From Davidsoniella eucalypti (lineage: Eukaryota > Ascomycota > Sordariomycetes > Microascales > Ceratocystidaceae): DNA of 49,902 nucleotides. Within the stretch, counting starts at the first letter, position 1. The number at the start of each line of letters is the position of its first letter. The notes under the pieces are model-generated. The model searched no databases. It saw only the letters and a list, made by a program, of their open reading frames with translations, and was not told where the DNA came from. Where the stretch lies: positions 1 to 49,902 of the forward strand of contig RMBW01000155.1 of NCBI GenBank assembly GCA_004009845.1, given 5' to 3'. A program made the position numbers and the translations under genes. Of the stretch, positions 1-12,193 are shown in pieces.

Positions 1-3000
1 ATGTGGATGTACATATAAAGCCTGAATCCGTGAATATATGATTAGTCTATTATCTGAGGTGATGTATCATTTTCAAACCATTCTCGGTGCTGACTAGAGA
101 AACATACTGGATAAAAGATATACCCCATCATCAGTGCTACATTAGGACATAACAAAAGCTACATGGAGGCAACCCGACCTGCATATAGGCGTATCGAGGA
201 TTTTATGATTACCTCTAAAACACATACAGATACATGCTCACGAATCAGATGCCATGAATAGGAGGCCCATTTCTCAAGTATCTGGACAATCATAGACCAA
301 CACCAATAGGAAGAAATGGCTGGGACACGGCATGATATTGGAGTATGCGTCGTTTAGTTGTGATCTGTTTTATGCTATGCTATCATATTCCAGATCAATT
401 TCGAGTCTTACAGTTACGGCCGTGGAGAAATATATACATCCCCAACTAGGTTATAACAAAGGTGTTCAAATCCCAGAAAGAACATGATATTAATTTTCAT
501 AAAACAGTCACATGCTTACAGTTGATAGATCTGATTGCCTGGATATCACATTGTTCTACAGAGGAATGGATCTGGAATATATCACCCAGGGCTCGTATGT
601 GAATTTGCAATACTATATGCAAAGCCTTCCACACTATGCCCAAATATGGCTGTCCTCTGGAATACACAAAGAGTATGGTATTCTAATTTACATTAGACCC
701 CCCTTGAATGGCAAGTATCGAGCATGAAATGGCCAAGATTAGGTGATAATCTAGTAGCGGTAGATTTATACAGTGTGATTGGTGCCGTCCTTTTCACTGA
801 ACATGAGAGTACAGCATACCTATCATGTCTTCCCCTATGAATACGAGGATAGTTTCAGAGGCTCTATGGTGTAGCCCTAGACAGGTTGCTAGTGCCAGCA
901 TCCCGTTGTCTCATAGAAGCTTCCGCGTGCCCAGTGAAGAGGCCTGGAGACACTTGACCGATATCTGAAAGCACCCCTAATAAGGTATATGAGAGTGTCC
1001 CAATCTTCAAGTATCTCTCTGTATATCGTTCTATCAAAGATGTCCGAGACCAAGACTGCTGAGGATATATCGCGCCCCAATGAGTATTCGTGTCAGATAT
1101 AGGAACGCAATGTTGTAGTCCCAGGTGCCTCAGGAGACTTAACCCCAAAATAGGAATGACAGCATACAAACGAGGCACTACTGCAAGGGAGATAACCCGT
1201 GAAAGCCTCTGCGCTATCATGAATACATATGTATATTGATGTATGGGCTGGCTATCTGGAGTAACAGTAAAGCTCTGGCCTCGAACCTCACTCAATATGA
1301 GTTGGATGCAGGATCTATCCTACAGATATAACGAGGCCTCTCAACTGCAGTATCTGCAAGAGTGGTAGGAGATAGAAGTGATATGACTCCTGTAGTATTG
1401 CAGGGAACATGAAGTGATACTTTGATGATATCCCCTTCCGCACTTTGAACGACTCCAACCCGCTGTCTAGATCAATTGCACTGGGGTTAGGATGGGGTTT
1501 TGGACAGCACATGATAAGACTGGCTACGCTCGGAGATAGCTTCAAGGCGAGGCATGATGATGACAACGGGCCCGACCGTCATTAGGAAGATAGTAGCACT
1601 AGTGAAGTCATATAGCTTCCCTCTCTGCAGTCTAGTGGGCCTCACGAACAGAAAGCTGGAGGGGGGGGGGGGAAGCTTGATAGAGCTCGAAGGAGTTTTT
1701 CGGCAAGGCTGCTCGGGTATGTTTACTGAAGACGAGTTGATCTCTGGGTCTAGAAGGTGGTGCCATTGCTAGCAAACTGTGGAAACACGGCATATGGTTT
1801 TCTCGGTATGATGATGCGGAGAAGACCTGACGCGATATAAACCCTAATATCTATATCAGTATGATAGATACAAAACATACGAGAGGAAAAGTAAGCCGCA
1901 AGATATTGTGCTGCGACTCTCCCAAAGAGACTATGAATGAGCTCAAAATACCCAAGATTGCATGCAGGCGAGCCACCCCTCCCGAAATAACCAAGGTAGG
2001 GTAAGTAGAAGATGGAGAGATAGAGAGAGACCAGGGCACACAACCAGACTCCAGATGGCTTGTTCTTTAGCTTCGGGCAGCAATGCCGTTCGGTGCCTGT
2101 CTCTTCCTCCTGCAGAACCTAGTACTGCTGCATATAGCTGGCCTCGATATAGCCACAGGCCCGCAACCTACAACGCCGCATGTTCGGGGACATTCGAACT
2201 CCGTTTGCTTTATCAGCCAGTGAGAAGCCACGCGCTTTGCGGAGAACGGGTTAACGCATGCTGTATTGGAATGGCTATGCGGGATGCGTGTCCTTGGTCA
2301 GGCCTGGTCTTCAAGTGTCGGGTAAACTCTAGAGCGGCTGATAATCGGGGAGAATTCACTGAGAATTGACGCTGTAGTCTTTCCTTCTGTTTTAGCCAAT
2401 TTATTTCTAGAAAAGTGACAGTAACCCGAGTGTTTGACTTGGGCATCAATAGCACTAAAAACGCCTTCAAGAAGCTACAACAAAGGTAGAGTAGGATTCC
2501 TGATATGCACTACACGACCAAAAAGGAAACCTTGCTGCCCATATTCAGGCCCAGCCGAGACCAAGGGCTGCATATTACTGGAGGAAAAGCAACTAAATTG
2601 CCAGCAAGCGTATCATTGGCCCTACCAACCTCAAGTGTGCCGAGTTTGGAGATATCTCTCGATCCTCACATCACGAGACACCCCATACCAAGCTCAAGAC
2701 GACGATTCATGCTGGATTCACGGGAAAGCCTTGCATTCATGGCAGCAAGATAACTTGCAGCCATACATGCGGCATATGCAGGCTGCTGCACACTACATAT
2801 AACATGGCTGCAAGAGAGCTCCCATGAACCAAAGAAATGGAAGGGTATAGAAAGATGCTGAAGCCTGAGGGCTTATCAGTCAGATGAAGCATCACTTTTT
2901 CAGCAGAACAACGGCCTGTCCTAGGCTTCTGACGAGGCTAGAAGCGTCCCTCGGACCTCTTTTTGGGCATCTGAGTCGTATGTATGAGGTATGCTTTCTT

Positions 3001-5129
3001 TTGCTGGCCCGTGACTTTGGACCTCTCACTGCTGTCCACGTCACTTTGGGCGTAGAGTAGTAGCAGAGCCAACCGAGAACTGCTTTTCTTATATGTATAA
3101 TATGCTGTAGATAGGTGTGAGCTGGCTGGTTAGCTGGTTGGTCGCTGAGAATGAGGAGTGTAAGTGAGACGCCGAAAGGAGATGGAACGGTTTTGGAGAC
3201 GAAGCCTATCACCACCTCTAGCTATAATGCAATGCCATTTGAGACCAGGAGCGCGTGTGCGCGTTGTGACCTTGTGTTATTATAGAGGCGTCATCATGAA
3301 TGTCCGGTGGTGGAGAGTATCGATGTATATAGAACAGAGACAACACACCTCTATACACGTGTATAAGCTCTCGCCTTTAAGGAATGTGTGAGAGCGGGGA
3401 ACTGGTGATACGTATCTCGTACAAGCACATGGCATATCACGGCGCCCAATGCCTAAGCTGAGATAATCACAGCATAATTCCTAGCTATCTACCCATACAA
3501 GATAGCACGCGATCATGGAGAGTACTCGATACGCATATATATCGGTACTATTTGTCCCGGAAAGGCAACAATAACTCCTTGAAAGCTAGGATCTAGGAAG
3601 CTCGTCAAAAGATGCCACACGCAAGCCACGGATATATCTGGCCGTGGCCGGGAACTCCCCTATTGGCCCCACCGGTTGGATTTGATACTTCCAAATGGTG
3701 ACTAATATGGCCAATATAATCTCGTGATATCCTAGCATGATGACCTTATAGGTTCAGCATCAATTACCATATGTAAAGCCTGATACGACTTGTCAACACT
3801 AATTCTGGAGCTGCTGTATCGTATCTGGATATGACTGGATCGCCTCCATGTCTTGAACTCTCGCCATGGCAAAAGACAAATGCATACGAGATAGTATGGT
3901 AAGAGATCCGCGATGTCGTCAAGCGATGATCTAATGTACTCGCTAAGGATAAAAAAACTTCTCATCCGAGTCACAGATGCCATGCCTACTACCACCAAGC
4001 ACTTGGGCGTCTTTCTAATAAATAACAAAACCGACATCTATACTGTGGTGTCGATGTATCACCGTCGGGGCTGTGATTTGTATCTTCACTTAGCTTAGAA
4101 ACGAAGGAGGCTCCTAGGCTGTCTTTTTGTTTTTGTTTTTACATTAGGCTAGACCTAGTTGTAGAATTCGGCCGGTGTCGAGCTCACCGTCCAGTCGTCC
4201 GGGCGAAGCCAGTAGTAGACGAGAAGAAGAAGGATAAAACATTTCGAGGGAGCACATACGCAGTTGGTGATATTGGAGAGTTTGTGACCAGGGAGGGCCT
4301 CAATATGCTCATGGAACTTGGCCACAGCTCGAACATGAACAACACAACAACCTCCTCATATATATGAATACAATACGCGAAGGTATTAGACCCGCTCTAT
4401 GTACTTTGCTATAGCTTGCCCCTTATACAGCATCGAAACTTCATCGTGTCTCACCGCATCACCAGATGTGGGCGTTAACAGAGCCCAAATATTACTAGCC
4501 AGAGAAGAGAATAATCGTCGAAAGCCATCCCAGGACGGAGATATATAGCGGGTGACTCTACGGGAGCAGATAGTTTCCGCTTGGGCTTGGCCCGTATACC
4601 AGTCTTTTAGGCTTCACAGGGCTTAGCGAATAGGAATAGTGAGCGGTTATTGTCTGATACAGCATCGATATCACAGCTTTGGGCCGGCCCTGACGAGTCT
4701 CGTGGAAGTAGCAAGAGTTTTTATTCATTTTTTATATATACTTCGGCTATCTGTTTTTCTATATTCAGTTTAGAAGAACAGGAGAGAATGGACTGAATGA
4801 AAATGACCTGAGTGGTTGATGTCATGTATGATAATATGCGATTGTTGGCATAAGATTTGCAAGCTGGCTTTGCATATAGCCGAGAGAAGAATTTTCATCA
4901 ACACACATCTATACCGACCAATACGTACACTTGCATCCGTACCTAACCCACGAAGAAAAATTAAAGATATAGGCGAGATACTGCGCGAAGCGAGGTTGTC
5001 GGTGCTAATTTGAATCTGAAATGGAATCAGTTTAGTATTCAATTAGGCTGTTTTGACTATCTATTTATACATCTTCAGTCAAGTATCGAATTATGAAAGT
5101 GTACTCTCTTTTATATTAGTAAGATAACC
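1..5129. other. gene-free stretch
   Basis: No coding region could be supported in the first 5.1 kb. All reading frames here are short, lack recognisable motifs and cannot be joined through plausible introns. I saw no tRNA-like cloverleaf or transposon protein. A run of twelve G lies at 1661-1672. The stretch could be an AT-rich intergenic region, long untranslated or noncoding transcript, or very decayed repeat. This is an absence-of-evidence statement made by eye. Confidence 0.5.
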
Positions 5130-7338
5130 TCACACGCGGTGATCTCTCAGTAGAGCAACGAGGATGAAGCCGAAGGCCGCTAGGGCCAATGAGAATATGT
5201 GATTGTACTCAAGACCTGCAGTGTACGCATCAACTATGGCATGTCCGAGTTTACCCTTGGCATTATGAACATACTCAGCGCTAGAAACGGCATTGGAAAT
5301 TATCTAAAGGTGTGTATGTCAGCAACTTGTATAAGTGGTTGACTGGGTTAATGTGTATTGCATTGCTTACAGTGCTTCTGTCAGTGGCGTTGTAGTTTAG
5401 ACCAATCAAGTTTTGGTCAAGCTTATATTTGAGTCCGGTTTTCATGATGGCTGTAGATGCAGCAACGCCAGCAATAGGACCGATAGTTGTAGTCAAGAAT
5501 AGGGCCGACAATGCTGGCGCAATATGTGCATTGCTAACTACGTTTTGGAGGGAGATAAAGATGGCGCTTTGTAAGATGCCAGATCCAAAGCCGCTATTGG
5601 AAATGGTATTAGTTATGGTTTCACGAAGACATAGAGTCAACATGACAGCTTACCCGGGGATAATGAACATTGATTTGATCCAACCAACTTTCCCATGCCA
5701 AGTTGCGGCGAGCAAAGAATAGCAAAGGCAGCTACTAGCAGTGGCAGCATAAGCTAGCCATCTGTAACGACCGGTTCTATCACCATGTTAGTCTGTAGTT
5801 TACAACACAGACATATCGATTTCAGACTTACCTGGATATAACCATTCCCGATAGGATAGATCCTACCGTATTACCCAGAACGGCCGGGAAAAGATGAGTC
5901 CCGGCTTCCGAGTTAGAGGCGCCTTGTGTCATTTGGAAGAATAGAGGCACTGAAAACATGAGACTAACTTGAGCCGACGTCTGTAGACCCATAATGAGGA
6001 ATGAAGCTGTAGCCTCACGGTTGGTGAAAAGAATAAGCGGGAGCAGAGGGTCTGGAGACCGCTTTTCGACAATTAGGAAGAGAATCAGAAACGCAAGACT
6101 CGCACCTAGCAAAGCGGGGATCCAAACACTATTCCACGGGATAACTGACCCTCCGATTTGCATGGGGAGCAAAAATGCCAGCACAGTAAGTCCTAAGAGA
6201 GTAGCGCCGGGAATATCTAGCCTGCTCCAGTTGGCAATGACTGGGAGTGGCTCCTCATCCGATGACGCTTCTCCTTCACTGCAGGTTTTATGGGAAACCA
6301 CTTCTGTTTCTGGTAGATATATCCAGCATAGACCAAACGCAAGCATGAACAATGGCACTTGGCCCAAGAAAGACCAACGCCAGCCTACTGCGTCGGCGAT
6401 CCAGCCGCCGAGTGGCGCGCCGATAGACCGTCCAGCAGTGGCCGCGATGTTGATATAGGACCTCCAAGCAGCTGTATCTCGTATTGGCACAATATCAGTG
6501 AGAAGAATAGATACAATGAGACCCATTCCGGCACCGACTGATCCACATAGCACACGACCAAAGATTACGGCGCCCATGGATGAAGCACAGCCTCTGCATC
6601 TAGATGTTAGTTGCTGCTCTTCTTGGGCAAAAATAAGACTGTGGTAGTAAGAGTGTTGATAACGTACATTATGAGACTACGACATTTGTTAGCAAGTGTA
6701 CATGTGTGATCATCGATAGAAGTAACTTACCATCCAAGAGCAAATACTACATAGCAGAATAATATGATAGACTTCCGCCCATAGATATCACTAAGTTTCC
6801 CAAACTGGAAAATAGGGTTAGAGAGCCGTCCATCGTTTAGGGTTGGTACGGCTAGTACGCACTATGACTTGGGTTGCAGCTCCTGCTAGCCCAAAGGCTG
6901 TAAACAGCCAACTTGACGACTCCAGAGCATTGAAGTCTGACGCAATAGTAGTGTGTGTTGCAAAGACAAGCGACCCGTCAGCATTGTAGACAAAAACGGC
7001 TACAGAAAGATATGACAGCCATCAGTAACTGAATCCATCTAAAGAAGCGAACCAATCTTTGTACAAAGGATTTGAGATTGGGATATGAAGGGCATCATTG
7101 TCTGCTTACCAAGGACCATGACCATTACGATCTGTATTATTCGTGGATCTACAGGTTGTGCCTTGTCCGGCTCACCATCGTTAGAACGTTCGCTGCCCGC
7201 AATGGTCTGATATGGAACTGATCGGTTTTCCTCATCTAGAGTATATGAGGGTGTCGATGGTGGTGGAATGCTGTTATATGATGCATTGCCAGCAGTGGTA
7301 GCAGCACTGACTAGTGGCGTCTGCTCTGATGCTTCCAT
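5130..7338 (-). CDS. MFS transporter, DHA2/Vba-type (vacuolar amino acid or drug permease)
   Basis: A 12-14-helix major facilitator superfamily permease predicted to move a small substrate by proton exchange across the vacuolar or plasma membrane. Exons read 7338-7110, 6999-6863, 6804-6731, 6676-6668, 6593-5832, 5776-5654, 5593-5371 and 5303-5130; phases agree throughout and give 576 residues, a normal length for fungal Vba/Fnx1-like proteins. The hydrophilic N-terminus (about 75 residues, with the polar start MEASEQTPLV) precedes the first helix. Residues 123-133 (FGKLSDIYGRK) are the MFS motif A loop; about 204-225 carries the GRSIGAPLGGWIAD motif of drug:H+ antiporter helices 4-5. The C-terminal helix ends in LRDHRV. 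One exon is only 9 nt. The substrate cannot be read from the sequence: basic amino acids are known for Vba relatives, but drug export is equally possible. Confidence 0.88.
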
Positions 7339-8674
7339 AGCTCAAGTAATATAGCTCGAGATGGCTCTTGTTGTAACCGTCTCCTTCTTGAACTCTAGAG
7401 AGGAATGGTATGGAAGAAAGTGAATTCTTAGCCAGTCTGGATGAGAGATTCAGTAGAAAATCTTGTCGATTACTAGGCTGGCCTTGTGCCGTTAAAGAAA
7501 CGAAGATCCCCTGAATATAGCAAAAGGATGTTTCGGGCAAGCTAGTGATGAAACAAACCGAATCGAAGTATATATAAAAAATATAAAAAAGCGTCTATCT
7601 TGGCACGTTCAGTGTGAATCGTAAAAATCGATGATAGAAAACAATATTTACGAGTATTCATGAAAATACACAAAAAAGAAAAACTAAGCAGCTCGGAAAA
7701 TTCGGAACTGTGTACAAGTGAAAAACCAGAAAACTTGCTGTTTACTGTTTTCGGATAAGTAACTGATCAAACGATCAAAGCACATATAAGAGAAGAATGA
7801 GAACAAAGCAAAACAACCTCTTTTCCCTACCGCGTAGGAGGGATCATGGGATTGGGTCTGATAATGCGAAATAAAAGAGATTGAACAAATGAAAGAATTT
7901 CTGTAGTGAAAGAGAAAGTATTGAAAAGGACTGCAAATCTGCATATAATAATAGTAGGCCTGATTTTGTTGCAATATATCGCGTCCAGCTCGTCATCTCC
8001 TCGTCTCTCGCTACTACTTTAACCTCTTATATGAGGCGTGAAAAACTAACCATATTTTTGGCAGCTCTTAATCTGCGACTGTTAGGTTAACTAAGCTAGT
8101 TCAATTCTCGATTAGTAGGATTACAACTATATATGGCGGAAGACGATGGTCGGAGAAATTCGTTGTATGGCGCAATACATGCCATTGACGATATATTGGT
8201 GGCCCGTTTATCCGACACCAGGCTAATGCTAATGACAATGATGGTTAATTCACTAACGTGTGATATTTTCCTACTATCTCAAGAGATAATACTGTAGATA
8301 AACACGCAGAAAGGTTTCCTACTTCCGGCGCTTCGCGGGGTGTTTGCTTACTGATGACAACTTTCTTGCTTTGGAAGACCAGGCCCTTATAAGTGGTTGG
8401 ACGTGTGTTTGCTCATTGAGGGCCCATTTTGTTAGCAAGTCAGGGTACAGTGGAATATACACAAGTCTACTACATATGTGTCATAAATAACTGCATAATG
8501 GATTTCGGTTAATGCCGTGTTGGGGGCCAACAAAGTCACTCAAGTGGCCGGAAAAAAGCTTGTCTGGCAATTTCAAGTTGTTACTGTTACATTGAAACCC
8601 ACTGCTATGTTATGGATATTATATGAATATTCTAGGGTTTCTTCCCTTCGCTCTAATACGTGTATATATTATGT
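7339..8674. other. intergenic, no gene seen
   Basis: Upstream region of the MFS transporter and downstream region of the arylsulfatase. It is AT-rich, with short A runs around 7570-7690. No coding potential, RNA gene or transposon similarity was recognised. Confidence 0.5.
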
Positions 8675-10529
8675 CTATGTCCAATTGTCCCACGCTGAGC
8701 CGTCACGGAACATTAAGCCATCGGTCTCGAACTGGGGCCCTTCAGCTGGAATTATGTAGCCCTGTTCGCAATGATCAAATTTGACTTTGGGCTGGGCTGC
8801 GTAGAATGCATCAAACCGCGGGCTAAGAGCATCGCCAAGTCTTTGCACATTGCCCAGTGGATGCAGAGCTTCCCATGGCTTAGTGCAGGTTTTTGCCTTG
8901 CAGGACTTGAGAACGAACAACAATGAGTCTAACCTCTCGACAACCGTATGAAGGCTATGGCCAAGTAGAGTTATAGACTCCTGGTCTCTTCCGTCAAGAA
9001 GGTTGTTTATCTGGTAGGGATCAGTAGCCAAGTCATACAACTGGAGTGACCCATCGCACCACACCGAGTAATACAAGTTATACTGGCTATCAGTACTTGC
9101 GATGCGGACAGACTTGTAAGTGTTGTTTGGGATACTACTAGCGCCGCTTGGCCATGGATAGTCGCCTTCCGAAAGAGCAGAGCCCCAAAATTCGACTGTG
9201 ACATGTTCGTGGCGGGTGTCGCCTGCAGCCGTAAACTCTAGAGATAGCAGTGGAAATTTCTCGCCGTCAAAGTCGTCTCGTAGGGGGGCTTGTGCTAACT
9301 GTAACAGCGTCGGGGCTAAATCAATATGGGTTGTGACGAGATTTGTGGTGGTGTTGACTGGAACTCCGGGCCCACGGATGATCAAGGGTACATTGATATC
9401 CTCCTCAAAGCCACACCCTTTACCGGGCTGTAGGCGATGTTGGCTGATGTGGAACCCATTGTCGCTGGTGTAGATGATATAAGTGTTGTCCAATAAGCCC
9501 TTGGACTCCAAACGCTCGAAAAGTCCGTCAACAAGCTCGTCAACACCCTGAAGAGCGCGGAGTCGTTGGCGGTAGAATTCATCATTGTATGCGATATTCT
9601 CGTCTGACAACTTCTCTTGATTGTGAATCCAACTGGCGCCGCTGGGGACATCTGGATTGAAGCTAGGGGTCCTGGGAACAACCACATCGGGAAATAAGTC
9701 TTTGTGGCGATCTGCTGGGATGGGCTCGGTAAATTTTGAAGTGTGTGAGCCGTCGTCATAGTACGTGAAAGCCACATTGCTGTGTGGTGCAATAGGCGCA
9801 ATTCCAATGAAGAATGGCTGATTGTTAGCGCTAGCCTCGTCAAGTAGGCCATAGGCTTTCTCCGTGATGACGTCTGTTGTGTGCTGGCCTTCGTAGCTCT
9901 TTGGAGGGTCTTGATTGTGTTGATAGGTAGGGTTTAGATACTGGTATGTGAAAGGATCAAGTAAGAACTCAGTACTGTTCCATCCAGCAGGATATGGAGA
10001 GTTATAGTTGTCAACAGTATGTGCGTTGAAGAGCTTTCCAGTGTAATAAGTGTTATACCCGGCATTCTGAAGCCAGACTGGAAGGTAGGCGTCATTGAAG
10101 CCGCGAGCAACAAACTTTGGGTATCCACCTAGAGGAGTTTAGTATGTAATACCACATCATATGGAATAGTGGACGCAGTATCTTACCGTAGGGTGGTGAA
10201 ACGTCAGTCACATTAGTGTTATGTGCGAGCTTTCCAGTCCATAGCGAGACTCTTGATGGGCAGCATATCGCGGTTGTGCAGAAATGCTTTTCGTAGAAGG
10301 TGCCTTGATCGGTGAGATGCTTCTTGACACTTGGCATATACTTGAGTGAATCGAGTTTTTTGTCCTGGTCGTCGACCAAGATCACGACGATGTTTGGCTG
10401 ATTTATACCTCTAGATACGGAGGTTGTAGTGCCGAGGAGTGGGGCCTGAAGGTGAGGATCGGAGCCGAGAGATGCCCGGCTTGCCGTGCTAGCTAAAAGA
10501 GCCGCGGCTGTGATTGAAGAGGCCTTCAT
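8675..10529 (-). CDS. secreted arylsulfatase (sulfatase family S1)
   Basis: Hydrolyses sulfate esters to release inorganic sulfate, using a C-alpha-formylglycine residue. Exons 10529-10187 and 10128-8675, separated by a 58-nt GT-AG intron, give 598 residues, typical of fungal ARS enzymes. An N-terminal signal-like segment (about residues 1-20, alanine/serine rich) suggests export. The core begins with NIVVILVDDQD (metal-binding Asp53-Asp54). The formylglycine signature is C89-C-P-S-R93, followed by the TGKL box shortly after the intron. A later SDNGFHISQHR segment and GFEEDINVPLIIRGPG match the metal-binding and substrate-site blocks of the family. Several NxT/S sites fit a secreted glycoprotein. 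It is divergent from a decayed Dal5-family transporter. Sulfur-regulated expression would be expected, but I could not identify a confident MetR/CYS3 site in the upstream kilobase. Confidence 0.92.
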
Positions 10530-11536
10530 TGAATTCGTGTGTTGCTGAAGGCTGGATGCCTAAAAGCAGGTTGTGTTGTAGTTGGCGTAGGATGAGAGTT
10601 GGCAAGCTACAAAAATCAGTTGTGAAGCTTAGTACAATCGAGGTTAAACGAATGGCAGGGCGGTGGAGCTTTCTATAAGCCAGGGAGACTCCACTTTTAA
10701 GGCTGGCTGTTAGACGTAGTTGATGTATCGAAGTGTCGTCATCCACAGTAAACATCACAACATAACCTAATACAGTGCTAGCGAAACCTTCTCAAAAGTC
10801 GTAAAGCAAGGAAAGGAAAGTAAAAGAGCAAACAAATAGCCGCCGTTTATTTTCTAGATGGACACCTGAGCAATTTAAGCTTCAGCGAAACCCGATCCGA
10901 CCGCGTCCTATCTACAAACTATCGATGTGAAACCCTAAGCTTCCCGGCCCTGATAATATGATCTTGTACATCAGATTGGCACATATAACAAGCAAAGGCA
11001 TGAATATCGGATCTGCTTCGGCTATATCGACAATACCATCAATCTATTTGCTTGGAACTACATAGAGTATGATCTATACAGTACAGATAAAATATCCCCT
11101 AATGGCCAAAAATTTACATCATACTCATCTGTCGGCATTTCGCGATCTAGGAAGATTTGCTGACCCTATAAATCTACATGACACCCGGCGTACAACTACG
11201 CCGTGATAGTTTCGCAATGATATCACTATATTGCGCCATCTTGATATGCGTAGCATCGTAGTAGTGATCCGACCTGTACCAAGACCCCCTGTTGATCTCC
11301 ACTACTATGCAACGATCAACGTATCCGTGATCAGCGCTGTACGCGCGACATTGCATCCTTTATAAGATACCTGGAATCCAGTTTAGATCTTGCAATATGT
11401 CTCGTATGTTTTGTTTTACAGTTTCGTGTAACTACCATCATTATCTTATCCTTTTTTCTTGTTTCTGTCCTATAACAGGACAAAGAGTTGCAGGTCATCA
11501 CATCCTCAAGATACCACATAGACTAAGGCTGAATAT
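10530..11536. promoter_or_regulatory. divergent intergenic region, sulfatase / Dal5-like pseudogene
   Basis: About 1 kb between the start of the arylsulfatase (minus) and the start of the decayed Dal5-like transporter (plus). It must contain the sulfatase promoter. ATGACACC near 11178 is a partial match to the ATGRYRYCAT site of the CYS3/MetR sulfur regulators, but the last two positions do not fit. No convincing operator was seen. Confidence 0.3.
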
Positions 11537-12193
11537 ATGTCTACCATCTTAGAGAAGGAGGTAAGCCCTCAACATGCCGTCGAAATGGTCACTATTAGTA
11601 GTAGTCATGGCGAAACTGATATAGAACGGTCAGAGGATGAAGAGGAAAAGCTTGTCGCAAGTAAGTTTACCAATAGTTATTATAGATTCACATAATGCAA
11701 ACCATCTGTCATCAGAATCGATATGCTAGTAGTACCTATTCTGCTGCTTAGATTTTACTCTCTACAATTAGATAGAAGTAACATGTAGGTCAAACGATAG
11801 CATAAAGCTTCTCTATATATTATAACTAGCTAGGGTACGTTAGCCCCAACACTATAAGTAATGCGACATGGGCACGTTCAACTTACAAGATTCTTATAGA
11901 TTGTGTGAAGCCGGTTTCATTCCGGCTAGCTTGTTCACTATTACCAGATATTACAAGCGTGATGAGACGAGTAAGTGGTTCTCTATATTCTTCATCGGCA
12001 ATACGCTTTCTTCTGCCACCGGCGGCCTTATTGCATATGGTATTCTTCATATGAGAGGACTTGCAGGTTGGCAGTGGATGTTCTTGGTAAGTCGTGCATT
12101 CATCGTGCCAGCTTAGGCCTCGGATATATATTACTTAGATTGAGCGTGGCTGAACTGTCATTGCTTCTCTTACTAGCCAATACCGCATCTTGA
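11537..12193 (+). pseudogene. decayed MFS anion symporter, Dal5/allantoate permease family (copy 1)
   Basis: Fragments of a Dal5-family permease are readable but not joinable. An acidic N-terminus starts at 11537 (MSTILEKEVSPQ) and runs to a donor near 11660. A helix-1 segment with the family's FYSLQLDRSN motif lies at about 11745-11785. ISNA follows near 11850. Then, after an apparent internal deletion, LCEAGFIPASLFTITRYYK and GLIAYGILHMRGLAGWQWM occur in one frame at about 11905-12085. Past the next donor the IEG/LLLLANTAS segment is split over two frames with a stop. The second half of the permease is absent. Known members of this family carry allantoate, nicotinate, sulfate or organosulfur compounds. 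The position divergent from an arylsulfatase makes a former sulfur-compound transporter attractive; that is inference. Confidence 0.8.

Noticed and set aside
864..1295. 143-codon minus-strand open frame
   Set aside because: No recognisable domain, no plausible introns or neighbours, and unremarkable composition; not distinguishable from a chance frame.
1661..1672. G12 run
   Set aside because: Simple homopolymer without flanking structure; not a regulatory element I can support.
2434..2802. Overlapping plus-strand frames of 122 and 82 codons
   Set aside because: Two overlapping frames of similar quality with no family resemblance; neither can be preferred as coding.
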